Assembly: GCA_039817415.1 (NCBI GenBank) | Contig: JBCBVV010000028.1 | Coordinates: forward strand, 24,013 to 88,012 | From: JALEFZ01 sp039817415 | GTDB lineage: Bacteria; Bacteroidota; Bacteroidia; J057 | Direction: 5' to 3' | DNA length: 64,000 nucleotides | Part shown: positions 9,228-17,267 of the stretch, piece after piece | How positions within the stretch are numbered: the first letter of the stretch is position 1 | Layout of the letters: each line of letters starts with the position of its first letter | The notes under the pieces: generated by a model | Seen by the model: only the letters and a program-made list of their open reading frames with translations | Databases searched by the model: none | What the model was told of the DNA's origin: nothing | Position numbers and translations under genes: made by a program

Positions 9228-9537
9228 ATAGTAGTAGTTATAAGTGATGTAGTTTTAGACGCTAGTTCATGACGAAGAATGGCAAATTAAATAAGCACAC
9301 CTTCACATATGAACCTATATAAAAGACAATATAGATAAACCTTCAGATTTACGGAATAAATTAAAGTACATTTTACACCATCCTTGTGGAAATAACTCAT
9401 TCAGGCTGACCTTGGAATAGTCATTCATCAAATAATTCAATATTGGGCATGTTATACCTTCAAAAGAATTAATTATTGGCATAGATAGACTTTGATCAAA
9501 TTTGCAGAGTTAGCTACAACATAGGATCCTCAAGAAT
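9228..9537. promoter_or_regulatory. divergent intergenic region between MFS and FIST genes
   Basis: 310 bp of A/T-rich sequence with no credible open frame. It must hold the promoters for both divergent genes. On the plus strand, an ATTTG at about 9499-9503 with a TTG roughly 20 nt upstream resembles a weak Bacteroidota promoter, 30-odd bases before the FIST gene start. No repeat or RNA gene was seen. Confidence 0.4.
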
Positions 9538-10653
9538 ATGCCTTACTGCCCACCCAAGATTGAAGAAATTGTATCTACTGCTCTACAGCTTGCCGGAGAA
9601 GATCAACACACCTGTATGATCTTTCTTGCCGAAAATGATATGCCAGATGTAGGACAATTGATGTCTGCACTAAATGAAAAGGGAATCAGATTTTTCGGAG
9701 GGATTTTTCCAGGTATCATTTTCGATACCGACAAGAAAAATGAAGGAGCAGTCCTTTTCTCCATCCCTTCGACAGCAAGTATACACTTAGTAACAGGTTT
9801 AGAGCAGGACAATTTTGATTTAGGGCATTTACCTGTTCCACAAACCTCTCACAAGGAAACTGCTCTTATATTGGTTGATGGTTTGACTGCTCATATTGCG
9901 GACTTTCTAATTCAGCTCCACAATCTATTTGGCCATAAGGTTGATTTTTTTGGAGGTGGTGCGGGTTCACTTAGTCTTCAGCAAATGCCATGTTTATTTG
10001 ACAACAAAGGCATATATCAAGATGCGGCCTTGGTGGCCTTTATTCCTTCTGAGATCAAATTAGGGGTACGACACGGCTGGAAAAAAATCATGGGTCCCTT
10101 GATTGCCACCAAAACCCACAAGAATATCATTGTTGAGCTCAACTGGCAGAATGCTTTTGAAGTTTACAAGGAGGTGGTTGAAGCTGATTCAAAGGAAAAA
10201 TTTAACGGAGACAACTTTTTCGACATTGCAAAGGGATATCCTTTTGGCATTTACAAAGAAGGGGAGGAAGATATCGTAAGAGATCCCATTACGGTGAATG
10301 ACAAAGGAGAATTGACTTGTGTAGGGGAAGTACCCGAAAATACAGTGTTAAATATCCTGAAAGGAGAACCCGAAAACCTGATTCATTCAGCGGCCTTGGC
10401 AACGTCTGATTCTCTAGCGCAATTGCAAGGAAAAAAAGCTACTCCTATCCTCATTGACTGTATTTCTAGGGTCCTGTTCCTAGAGGACCGTTTTTCAGAA
10501 GAGCTGCAAGCCATGAAGGATAGTCTCACACACCTAGAGGGAGAAATTCCTCAAGGGGCCTTAACATTGGGGGAAATATCCTCCTATGGAGAGGGGTTTG
10601 TTGATTTCTTCAATAAGACATTTGTATTGGGCCTGCTAGAAAAACAAGTATGA
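9538..10653 (+). CDS. FIST domain sensor protein
   Basis: The protein matches the FIST_N plus FIST_C layout. The N-terminal half is an alpha/beta domain with a conserved F-F-G-G motif (I-R-F-F-G-G and again V-D-F-F-G-G-G-A-G). The C-terminal half has the typical P-F-G-I-Y region and ends in the family pattern G-E-I-x-x-Y-G-E-G-x-V-D-F-F-N-K-T. FIST domains are proposed to bind small ligands, possibly amino acids. There is no signal peptide or transmembrane segment, so it works in the cytoplasm. Its stop codon overlaps the start of the hybrid kinase by 4 bp (ATGA), so the two are translationally coupled; FIST probably feeds ligand information to that kinase. Confidence 0.88.
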   Translation: MPYCPPKIEEIVSTALQLAGEDQHTCMIFLAENDMPDVGQLMSALNEKGIRFFGGIFPGIIFDTDKKNEGAVLFSIPSTASIHLVTGLEQDNFDLGHLPVPQTSHKETALILVDGLTAHIADFLIQLHNLFGHKVDFFGGGAGSLSLQQMPCLFDNKGIYQDAALVAFIPSEIKLGVRHGWKKIMGPLIATKTHKNIIVELNWQNAFEVYKEVVEADSKEKFNGDNFFDIAKGYPFGIYKEGEEDIVRDPITVNDKGELTCVGEVPENTVLNILKGEPENLIHSAALATSDSLAQLQGKKATPILIDCISRVLFLEDRFSEELQAMKDSLTHLEGEIPQGALTLGEISSYGEGFVDFFNKTFVLGLLEKQV

Positions 10654-12758
10654 TCAATCCAGAAATTATTCAGGATATATCACTACTCTACGAACTGGCC
10701 CTTTCCGTAGGGAATTCTTTAGACCTTCAAAAGAATTGTACAGCCTTTCTCTCCATTCTCATGAGGAGAAAAGACTTGTCTTTTGCTTCCTTATGGTTAA
10801 ACACCAATAGTTTACCTGAAGCCATGGAAGAAGCCGGCTTCAGGGCAGTTTTTGCCCATCCTGGATTTAGGATGATAGATACATTTATACCAGCATCTCA
10901 CCCCCTCATTCCCCGTCTTGGGGAAAAGAACATTCTTCTATTTGATCTAGGAAGTGAAGACATTCAAGAGCTTATCTGGGAGAAGGATATTCCTGAAAGT
11001 GGGACCTTATGTGTGTTTAAACTAGGTGAATTGGGCTTTCTAAAAATGTATGCTTTCCATCACAAAGAGTCGATTCGTTACCAACAATGGTATAAACTTA
11101 GCAACGTCATGGAGCAATTCAAGCAATCGATCCGTGCTTGTTTGTCCCAAGAGAAATTGATCAAGGAAATAGAAGAAAGAAGACTCATTGAGAAGCAACT
11201 TCGCGAATCTAAAGAAATAGAGGAGCAGTTTTTTGCAAACATGAGCCATGAGATCAGAACCCCCATAAATGGAATGCTAGGGATGATGAATCTTATGCTG
11301 GCAACGGACTTAACCCCTGAACAAAGGCAGTACATCAGCAACATGAAGCTATCAGGGAAGACCCTGTTAGCCATCCTGAATGACATCCTTGACTACTCAA
11401 AAATCCAGCAAGGGAAAATTGGCCTCGAAACTATCCGCTTTGACCTATTGGCACAGATTCAATCCGTACAAGCCGCTGCCCAAGGTCGGGCAAGCGGGAA
11501 AAAACTTGATATCATATTAGAGGTTGGGGAAGGAACTCCTCAATTTGTCAAGGGGGATCCTGTTCGATTCGATCAAATTCTAAATAACCTGGTCAGTAAT
11601 GCGATCAAGTTTACCAATGAGGGTAGCATCAAAATTCAAACAGAGGTATTACAAAAAAAAGATAAACAGGTCAGGCTGAAGTTTTTGGTAACGGATACGG
11701 GTATTGGAATATCTGAGGATAAGCTGACAAGCATTTTCTCCAATTTCGTTCAGGCAGAGCAGGATACTACCAGAAAATATGGCGGAACGGGGCTTGGTTT
11801 GGCCATTGTCAAACAATTGGTTGAGATCATGGGGGGAAGCATTGCTGTTGAATCTCAGTTGGGCGAAGGCTCGACCTTTTCTTTTGTCCTTTCTTATGAA
11901 CTTCCTCTCAACCAGACTGTCCAGAAAAAGAAAAAGGATATCAAAGAAACCCTTTCCAATAAGGCCTTGAAAGGTTATAAGATTCTGATTGTGGAAGACA
12001 CAAAAATGAATCAAAAGGTCGCTAGCATGATGTTACACCGTTGGGGGGCAGAATGGAAAATTGCCGAGAATGGTCTAGAAGCCTTTGAGATGTGTAAGGA
12101 GGAAGATTTTGACCTGATCCTTATGGATTTGCAGATGCCTGTCATGTCTGGTTTTGAAGCAAGCAAAAAAATCCGAGCGGAACTCCAAGCTCCCATTTCC
12201 AAAGTACCTATCATCGCTCTCACCGCTGCCCTAAGAGATTATGTAAAGGAAAATGTTCTGGATTCAGGCATGGACTCCTATATCATCAAACCCTTTGAAC
12301 CAGATAATTTGCTGGCAGTCATTCGATTCTATATCCAGAAACGTAGCGGCATGGCGGCTCCACTAGAAAAAGAGGAAAAGATTACCTTACGGAAAATTGG
12401 GATTGATACCTCTTATTTACAAGAAATTGCCCAAGGAGATCATAAGTTTGTGAGGGATATGCTTGAGCTATTCAAGGATCAGGCCCCCTTTGAACTCAAA
12501 AATTTACATAAACACCTAGAGGAAAAAGATTGGCATATTGTTGGGCAACAGGCTCATAAGCTCAAATATCCATACGCAGCCGTGGGAAGGAATGATCTTC
12601 GATTGGTTCTTGCAGGAATTGAAGGAGAAACATCTACTATCAATCCATCCTATGACAAAATCAAAGATGATTTTGAACTCATTCAGCAACATACCGAGAA
12701 GATCTTAAAAGAAATTGAAGAGTGGTTTGCTAACCACCCTTCCCCTGTTTCAGAATAA
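10650..12758 (+). CDS. hybrid histidine kinase: GAF-like, HisKA, HATPase, receiver, Hpt
   Basis: Cytoplasmic, with no transmembrane helix. Residues 1-160 look like a degenerate GAF-type sensor and 165-195 form a helical linker. The HisKA phospho-acceptor is His200 in the motif S-H-E-I-R-T-P. The ATPase N box (N-N-L-V-S-N-A-I-K, about 312-320) and the D-T-G-I-G and G-G-T-G-L-G-L boxes are intact. A receiver domain (443-562) has phospho-acceptor Asp493 and Lys547. An Hpt domain follows with His636 in H-K-L-K. All phosphorelay residues are present, so it can pass phosphate His-Asp-His to a separate regulator. The single-domain response regulator converging at 12823 is the obvious candidate. The start overlaps the FIST stop by 4 bp. 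Confidence 0.92.
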   Translation: MINPEIIQDISLLYELALSVGNSLDLQKNCTAFLSILMRRKDLSFASLWLNTNSLPEAMEEAGFRAVFAHPGFRMIDTFIPASHPLIPRLGEKNILLFDLGSEDIQELIWEKDIPESGTLCVFKLGELGFLKMYAFHHKESIRYQQWYKLSNVMEQFKQSIRACLSQEKLIKEIEERRLIEKQLRESKEIEEQFFANMSHEIRTPINGMLGMMNLMLATDLTPEQRQYISNMKLSGKTLLAILNDILDYSKIQQGKIGLETIRFDLLAQIQSVQAAAQGRASGKKLDIILEVGEGTPQFVKGDPVRFDQILNNLVSNAIKFTNEGSIKIQTEVLQKKDKQVRLKFLVTDTGIGISEDKLTSIFSNFVQAEQDTTRKYGGTGLGLAIVKQLVEIMGGSIAVESQLGEGSTFSFVLSYELPLNQTVQKKKKDIKETLSNKALKGYKILIVEDTKMNQKVASMMLHRWGAEWKIAENGLEAFEMCKEEDFDLILMDLQMPVMSGFEASKKIRAELQAPISKVPIIALTAALRDYVKENVLDSGMDSYIIKPFEPDNLLAVIRFYIQKRSGMAAPLEKEEKITLRKIGIDTSYLQEIAQGDHKFVRDMLELFKDQAPFELKNLHKHLEEKDWHIVGQQAHKLKYPYAAVGRNDLRLVLAGIEGETSTINPSYDKIKDDFELIQQHTEKILKEIEEWFANHPSPVSE

Positions 12759-12822
12759 TTTCATTAAGTGATAGCTTCACCCTTTTCTCCTCATTTCCTT
12801 CTACCTGATGGAAATGGCCTCC

Positions 12823-13209
12823 TCAGACATTATTGTACATACGGGCTATTTCGCGGTCCCAATCCTCTATGTCAAACATCTTTTCAAGAATGGCATCGAC
12901 ATGAAGTTTCTCTCTAAATTCCCTTAAATGGTATCGCTCCCCACTCATCAGAACATAAAAATAATGTTCCTTCCCGTAGGTCTTTCGAATCATTTGTATC
13001 ACATCAGAGCCTAGCTCGCTATCTAAATTAAGGTCGCATAGTACAATTAAGGGTACCATGGCAGGATTCTCACGCTCAGCAAGTAAGTTCATGGCTTCAC
13101 TTCCTGAGCTACATTCCAAAATTACTCCCGTTTGAGAGTGGCGTTCCAGCATCATCTTGATAATGACCCGGTCGCTTGTGCTGTTATCAATGACCAGAAT
13201 ATCAAACAT
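12823..13209 (-). CDS. single-domain response regulator
   Basis: 128 residues make one receiver domain and nothing else. The phospho-acceptor is probably Asp59 (L-C-D-L-N-L-D), with the acidic pocket partly altered (I-D-N instead of D-D), Ser89 in the switch position and Lys110 near the end, not followed by the usual Pro. With no output domain it probably acts by protein contact or as a phosphate shuttle. It is transcribed toward the hybrid kinase, with only 64 bp between the two stops, which suggests one signalling unit although it has its own promoter. Confidence 0.85.
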   Translation of the reverse strand: MFDILVIDNSTSDRVIIKMMLERHSQTGVILECSSGSEAMNLLAERENPAMVPLIVLCDLNLDSELGSDVIQMIRKTYGKEHYFYVLMSGERYHLREFREKLHVDAILEKMFDIEDWDREIARMYNNV

Positions 13210-13444
13210 ATCGCGTATATCGAGATATTAGTAAGAAGGGGGATACGCCACTTGGTCACTTCCATTTTCGAAATAAATCTCTTTCGACGACAAAAAATGG
13301 CTCTTGTGCAACTTTGCCTCATCCCTAAGTTGCCTACCTCCTGTTTTCAGATACCGTTCAAACTTGATGCAGATTCAGTTTTTTTCCTTTCTTTCCAGCA
13401 ATTAACCTTTGATTACGTCTAGCTAAATAAAAACACTCACTCAC

Positions 13445-14083
13445 ATGAGAACTATTAAAATTATTGCGACACTCAGTCTTTTTCTTGGATTATTTGGTGT
13501 CCCTGGATGTGGCCTTGATCCTTGTGGGGGAGATCTACCTGATCCGCTACCTTTTTTTGACATTGAAGATATGAGGGTTAAAGTCTCCAAAGAAGACCCA
13601 TTCCGAGTAGACATTGTCAACGAAGACACCCTCTTATATTCTGCTTTAAGAGATTTTCAAATTCGTTTTGGTGTTAATTATGTCGCGCAACATCAGCCTT
13701 TCAATCCCTTACCGTTAATGTTACCCTTTACAACATCTTCCTTTGCCTGTTCGCCTATTCCGGGTGGGTATGAAGGCTCTAAGGAGGAAATCCTTACCGA
13801 TATCAGCATCACGACCTTATTTGATTATGATGATGACCACCCAACAGGATCATCCATAAATGACCTGTTTGAAATAGACCAACTTCACGCTACAAGCACA
13901 GCAAACCTTCCAGTTGACAGTTTTCTGATAGAGCAAACCAAACCTATCGTAGATAAAAATCTATTGTTGTACCTCAGCCAAGCACCAGCTGAAAATGGCG
14001 ATGTAGCTTTCAGGATAAAAGTTGAATTCTCAACTGGAGAAGTCTATGAAGATGAAACGCCACAATTCTGGCTTATCAAATAA
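13445..14083 (+). CDS. lipoprotein, first of a related pair
   Basis: The first ~22 residues are a hydrophobic signal ending V-P-G-C, a lipobox. The mature protein has Cys residues near the N-terminus (C-G-L-D-P-C-G-G) and a further Cys in the pattern S-F-A-C-S-P-I-x-G-G-Y-E-G-S-K-E. It is clearly related to the next gene: same length, same lipobox, same D-P/D-S-C start, same F-A-C/Y-A-C-S-x-I block, same D-H-P-x-G-S-S-x-N-D block, and a similar ending with x-G-E-x-Y-E-x-E. They resemble the DUF5034-type lipoproteins I associate with Bacteroidota, but I am not sure. Function unknown; envelope-located. Confidence 0.8.
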   Translation: MRTIKIIATLSLFLGLFGVPGCGLDPCGGDLPDPLPFFDIEDMRVKVSKEDPFRVDIVNEDTLLYSALRDFQIRFGVNYVAQHQPFNPLPLMLPFTTSSFACSPIPGGYEGSKEEILTDISITTLFDYDDDHPTGSSINDLFEIDQLHATSTANLPVDSFLIEQTKPIVDKNLLLYLSQAPAENGDVAFRIKVEFSTGEVYEDETPQFWLIK

Positions 14084-14116
14084 GATTCCACCAACAAACC
14101 TTAAGTTTTCACTTGC

Positions 14117-14734
14117 ATGAGGTCTTTTAAAATAATCCTTCTCATCAGCTTGCTATCAGGTATTCTGATCGTTCCCTCCTGTGTCATTGACTCCTGCACA
14201 GGGGTAGATTTTGATGCTGTTCGTTTTTTTGATGTGCAGGACCTGGAAGTTTTCGCTTTTCCCAAAGAAGGTTGGTGGGAAAGAATTGAGCCTACGGATA
14301 CCGTTGACTTTGATAGCCTGGGAGGCTTGTACCTAGATTTTCTGGTAAGCTATACGGCTCAGAATTCTTCTTGGCAAATGGGTTTTCCCCTTGTCAACCG
14401 TGCTTATGCCTGTAGTTTCATTGCAGGTTTTGATGGTTCTAAGGATGAACAACTCGAGTCATTAGCTATTACCAGCTTAGATTTTTGGGACATAGATCAT
14501 CCAGCAGGCAGTAGCCTGAATGATATCCTTCAGTATAAAGGGAATTACCTTGAAGAGCAGGACCTCGCCTTAAACGATTTCATCCAAGCACAAACCGGCT
14601 TCCTCCAAGCAGAGGATATGCGCCTGGAACTTTTGAGTCATCCCTTACGTGCTGGAAGCTATCGATTGAAGGTAAATATGACCTTCACCAACGGAGAAGC
14701 CTACGAGGAAGAACTCAGCTTAAATGTAAAGTAA
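14117..14734 (+). CDS. lipoprotein, second of a related pair
   Basis: A paralogue of the gene 33 bp upstream, probably from a tandem duplication. It has a signal peptide with lipobox (V-P-S-C) and shared landmarks: a Cys pair at the mature N-terminus, Y-A-C-S-F-I-A-G-F-D-G-S-K-D-E, and D-H-P-A-G-S-S-L-N-D. Identity looks moderate, so the duplication is old. The two are likely co-transcribed. The role is unknown; the conserved Cys residues could form disulfides in the envelope. Confidence 0.8.
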   Translation: MRSFKIILLISLLSGILIVPSCVIDSCTGVDFDAVRFFDVQDLEVFAFPKEGWWERIEPTDTVDFDSLGGLYLDFLVSYTAQNSSWQMGFPLVNRAYACSFIAGFDGSKDEQLESLAITSLDFWDIDHPAGSSLNDILQYKGNYLEEQDLALNDFIQAQTGFLQAEDMRLELLSHPLRAGSYRLKVNMTFTNGEAYEEELSLNVK

Positions 14735-14842
14735 ATAGTCCCAATCATGAGCCCATCACAGGCTAAAAGCTGGTTCTTGGGTGCCCGCTTATGGCCATAG
14801 ATGATACCTGCCGATTTTTCGTACAAATTCTTCTAACAAAAG

Positions 14843-14873
14843 TTTGCCCTAACAAAAATCCTGTCTATATTTG
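14843..14873 (+). promoter_or_regulatory. Bacteroidota-type promoter of tRNA-Arg
   Basis: TTTG at 14843-14846 and TATATTTG at 14866-14873, 19 nt apart, match the Bacteroidota primary sigma consensus (TTTG, then TAnnTTTG). The expected transcription start near 14880 is just upstream of the tRNA at 14893. Confidence 0.8.
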
Positions 14874-14892
14874 CATCCCCGATTAGGGAAAT

Positions 14893-14966
14893 GCACTCGT
14901 AGCTCAACTGGATAGAGCACCTGACTACGGATCAGGAGGTTGAGGGTTCGAATCCTTCCGAGTGTA
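14893..14966 (+). tRNA. tRNA-Arg (anticodon ACG)
   Basis: 74 nt fold into a standard cloverleaf. The acceptor GCACTCG pairs with CGAGTGT (one G-U). The D stem is GCTC/GAGC. The anticodon stem CCTGA/TCAGG encloses loop CTACGGA, anticodon ACG. The T stem GAGGG/CCTTC carries TTCGAAT. The discriminator is A, and CCA is not encoded. The 3' end serves as the attachment site of the island to its right. Confidence 0.95.
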
Positions 14967-14967
14967 C
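14949..14967 (+). repeat. attL-type direct repeat (tRNA 3' end)
   Basis: The 19 bases CGAATCCTTCCGAGTGTAC cover the T arm and acceptor end of tRNA-Arg and occur again, identical and in the same orientation, at 18765-18783. This is the classic footprint of tyrosine-recombinase insertion into a tRNA gene. Confidence 0.9.
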
Positions 14968-14987
14968 TTTTATAGATATAGAATTCA

Positions 14988-15024
14988 CAAAAACCCCATA
15001 TACAGTGCGTATGAGGGGTTTTTG
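14988..15024 (+). terminator. terminator of tRNA-Arg supplied by the island
   Basis: AAAAACCCC-ATA pairs with TAT-GAGGGGTTTTT around a short loop, ending in T5. It lies inside the island just after attL, so it would replace the host terminator that was displaced to 18803. Confidence 0.8.
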
Positions 15025-15057
15025 CATTTTTAGGGTTCCATATTTTCCACTTTTTCC

Positions 15058-15285
15058 ATGGATTATCGAGACCTATTCGGGACCTGTTTTACAAAAATGC
15101 CTATGGAGGAAATCAAGAAGAATGGTTATAACCTGAATATCTCAAGGTATGTCAGCACGGCAATGCCCGAAAAGATATCAACTTAAAGGAGGTACAAAAG
15201 TAATTGATGGAACTAGAGGCGAAGGTAAAGGAGGCTACCGATCAGCATAACGCGTTTTTGAAGGAGTTGGGATTGCCTCCAATAA
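15058..15285 (+). pseudogene. hsdM: remnant of type I restriction-modification methylase HsdM, C-terminus
   Basis: Frame 1 from 15103 reads M-E-E-I-K-K-N-G-Y-N-L-N-I-S-R-Y-V-S-T-A, the well-known C-terminal motif of HsdM. It stops at a TAA at 15184-15186. In a shifted frame, starting in the same place, the sequence continues D-I-N-L-K-E-V-Q-K-stop-L-M-E-L-E-A-K-V-K-E-A-T, then H-N-A-F-L-K-E-L-G-L-P-P, again the HsdM end. There is therefore one frameshift near 15170-15180 and one nonsense codon at 15201. Only about 60 codons are left; hsdS, hsdR and most of hsdM are absent. The island once carried, or recombined with, a type I system. Confidence 0.8.
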
Positions 15286-15389
15286 AATTTCCTCTGCAAA
15301 CCATAAGTTATCTAAAAAGAATACTAAAAATCCAAAACCGTAGCCGCAAAATTTAGGTAAACTAAAGAGTTGCAAATTAATTGTAGATA

Positions 15390-15629
15390 ATGAAAAAAAG
15401 TTTGTTAAAAAAAGTGGCATACCTAGGTATAGCTGTTGGCTTTGTTTTTTTAATTCTTGGGAAAGAATTTCCCGGATATGGATCAATTTTATTCTCAAGT
15501 GTTGTTTTGCTGGTTCAAAATTATTCTTCGTCGAGTAAAGATGTAAATCCTGGGATCAAGCAGACTCAATCTAGCGGAGATAATTCGACCAATCTGCAAG
15601 TAGGCGGCAATCTAGAAATTCGTAACTAA
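15390..15629 (+). CDS. small two-helix membrane protein with C-terminal GDNS motif
   Basis: 79 residues: a basic start, two hydrophobic helices (about 9-24 and 29-45), then a hydrophilic tail ending in S-G-D-N-S-T-N-L-Q-V-G-G-N-L-E-I. The same motif (S-G-D-N-S-L-N-S-Q-I-G-R-D-L-I-I) begins the protein encoded 6 bp downstream. Motifs of this type occur, as far as I recall, as short segments in varied bacterial proteins, some in conflict or defence settings. The pair probably form one operon, and the shared motif may bring them together, with this protein as membrane anchor. The family is unknown. The gene lies inside the tRNA-Arg island and is A/T-rich. Confidence 0.7.
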   Translation: MKKSLLKKVAYLGIAVGFVFLILGKEFPGYGSILFSSVVLLVQNYSSSSKDVNPGIKQTQSSGDNSTNLQVGGNLEIRN

Positions 15630-15635
15630 AGAAGC

Positions 15636-16706
15636 ATGGCATTAAATAGTAGGGAGCAGCATCAACATTCAGGGGATAATTCATTAAATAGTCAAATCGG
15701 AAGGGATCTTATTATTGAGAATATTCAAAATCTGAGCTTGAATATTTTTCTTTTATATTATCCTCTAGATGAAGCGAAACTGATTAGAAGAGAATATCAA
15801 AAGGTTTGTGATAAACTAAAAGAAAACCCCTTATTATTGATAAGGAAAGGCGAAAAGAAAGATTTTGAAACTCTACAAAAGGTCCTTTTGGAAATTGGTA
15901 GCTTTTCTCCTCCAAATGAAGTTTCATTGAATGAGGCAAAAGTTTTTTTTCGACGAATAATTGATGGGGATCTAGTTCATTTGAAGAATGTGAAAATAGG
16001 GAGGGAAGCGATGGTGGATATTGCATACAATGTAATGACTAACGGCGAGTCCGTTGATGAGGAAATTATCGAACTGGATTTTGACGATTCGAATAAAAAG
16101 GCAAATCTTGAAGAAGAATTACTGATTTCTAAAGACGAAACCTTACAGGAAATTGCCAATGAAAATCTAAATAGTAGAAACTTAGGTGGGATTATCGTTG
16201 TCAGACAAACTGGTATTGAACTGGACAATACACAAATCTTAGATCCAAAACACTTAGGCTTTGAAAGAGTTGAGGATCCGGATGCACTTGTTAATAAAGC
16301 CAAAGAAGGTATAATTACAATCAAAAGAGTAGAACTAATTAAAAACAGTAATAGACATGACCATTTAGTCGAATTGACTGTGAAGAATGAAACTTCTATT
16401 GCACAAAAATTTATTCTACCAAAAGGACAATTGGTAGAAAATGATGATGTCAATAGGAATGGGCAAAATTTGGCAATTGCAGAAAAGCAGGAGGTAATTT
16501 TAACTCCTTTGCAAGAGCAGACTTTTCCTTTTTATGCTTATTGTGCAAATCAAACCTTAGAACTTCCACATGGCAGTGGAAATCTTACCTTTTACAAGTT
16601 TGAGGATGACACATTCTTAGATGGGGAGAAATTATGGAACCAAAGAAAGAGGTTTTTAAAGCAAAATTTTGGCCGAAAAGATTATTGTAAGGTCTTTCCT
16701 AAGTGA
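15636..16706 (+). CDS. 356-residue island protein with N-terminal GDNS motif and beta-rich C-terminus
   Basis: I do not recognise the family. Residues 8-28 carry the S-G-D-N-S-x-N-x-Q-I-G-x-D-L motif shared with the upstream membrane protein. Residues 35-190 look helical with many charges and no membrane segment. Residues about 215-330 have alternating beta pattern (I-T-I-K-R-V-E-L-I, L-V-E-L-T-V-K-N-E-T, F-I-L-P-K-G-Q-L-V-E) plus a conserved-looking C-A-N-Q-T-L-E-L-P-H-G block, suggesting a beta sandwich. Start ATG at 15636, 6 bp after the upstream stop. It looks cytoplasmic. A sensor-anchor or effector-anchor pair is a reasonable inference given the island setting, not something shown by the sequence. 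Confidence 0.75.
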   Translation: MALNSREQHQHSGDNSLNSQIGRDLIIENIQNLSLNIFLLYYPLDEAKLIRREYQKVCDKLKENPLLLIRKGEKKDFETLQKVLLEIGSFSPPNEVSLNEAKVFFRRIIDGDLVHLKNVKIGREAMVDIAYNVMTNGESVDEEIIELDFDDSNKKANLEEELLISKDETLQEIANENLNSRNLGGIIVVRQTGIELDNTQILDPKHLGFERVEDPDALVNKAKEGIITIKRVELIKNSNRHDHLVELTVKNETSIAQKFILPKGQLVENDDVNRNGQNLAIAEKQEVILTPLQEQTFPFYAYCANQTLELPHGSGNLTFYKFEDDTFLDGEKLWNQRKRFLKQNFGRKDYCKVFPK

Positions 16707-17267
16707 TTATGAAGTAAGGAATACAAAACATAGTCAAAAAAAGGGTTTATAAAAAGTAAATATGAGCATTCCTCATGAATAAACCTGGGAATATTTCACG
16801 ATATTGAAATGCACACAAAATGGGTGCAGCACGATAATGATAAGTTAGAGTAATTGATTTCAACTCCATGTAGGCTTGGATCGTTTAGATGCCTTCGCCA
16901 AAGGCCGGCAACCTCCCGACAAAGGCATGGCGGAAGGCGTGAAGGAGGAGTTGTTTTTCGTTTAGGTATAGGGTTTTGTTTCCGATGAGCTGCCGCCTGA
17001 GGTTTCGAGCACAGGAACAGGTGAGGTGTGTGATGAGACAGTTTCTTACTCATTGTAAATCTTCAGAACATTTTGAGTTTAAAAATTCCACTTACAGAAT
17101 CATCAAAATAGATTTATTTTGTAATTATTCAGAAAAAAGGTTCAATTTACTTTAAAATTATATTTAATTAAAATTATATTAAATTAAAATATACGATAAG
17201 GATCTAGTTCCTTTACAACTTCCAGCTTTTTTCATTTTCCAACTTTAATGCCTAATAAGGTACCGTT
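16707..17267. other. non-coding stretch of the island with a GC-rich structured block
   Basis: 561 bp without a credible gene. Most is strongly A/T-rich, but about 16880-17040 is G/C-rich. It contains an imperfect inverted repeat: GCCTTCGCC near 16889 and GGCGGAAGGC near 16930. The sharp change in composition suggests an inserted repeat-type element or a structured RNA. The minus-strand open frame across it (16796-17053) is Pro/Arg/His-rich and looks like a by-product of the G/C block. The last ~150 bp before 17268 are poly-A/T-like and probably hold the promoter of the DUF4365 gene. Confidence 0.5.

Noticed and set aside
15977..16453. Minus-strand 158-codon frame opposite the island gene
   Set aside because: Ser/Phe/Leu-rich shadow of the plus-strand Glu/Asn/Lys-rich coding sequence.
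16796..17053. Minus-strand 85-codon frame across the GC-rich block
   Set aside because: Composition (Pro, Arg, His, Lys) follows from the G/C-rich repeat-like DNA; no domain and no start context.
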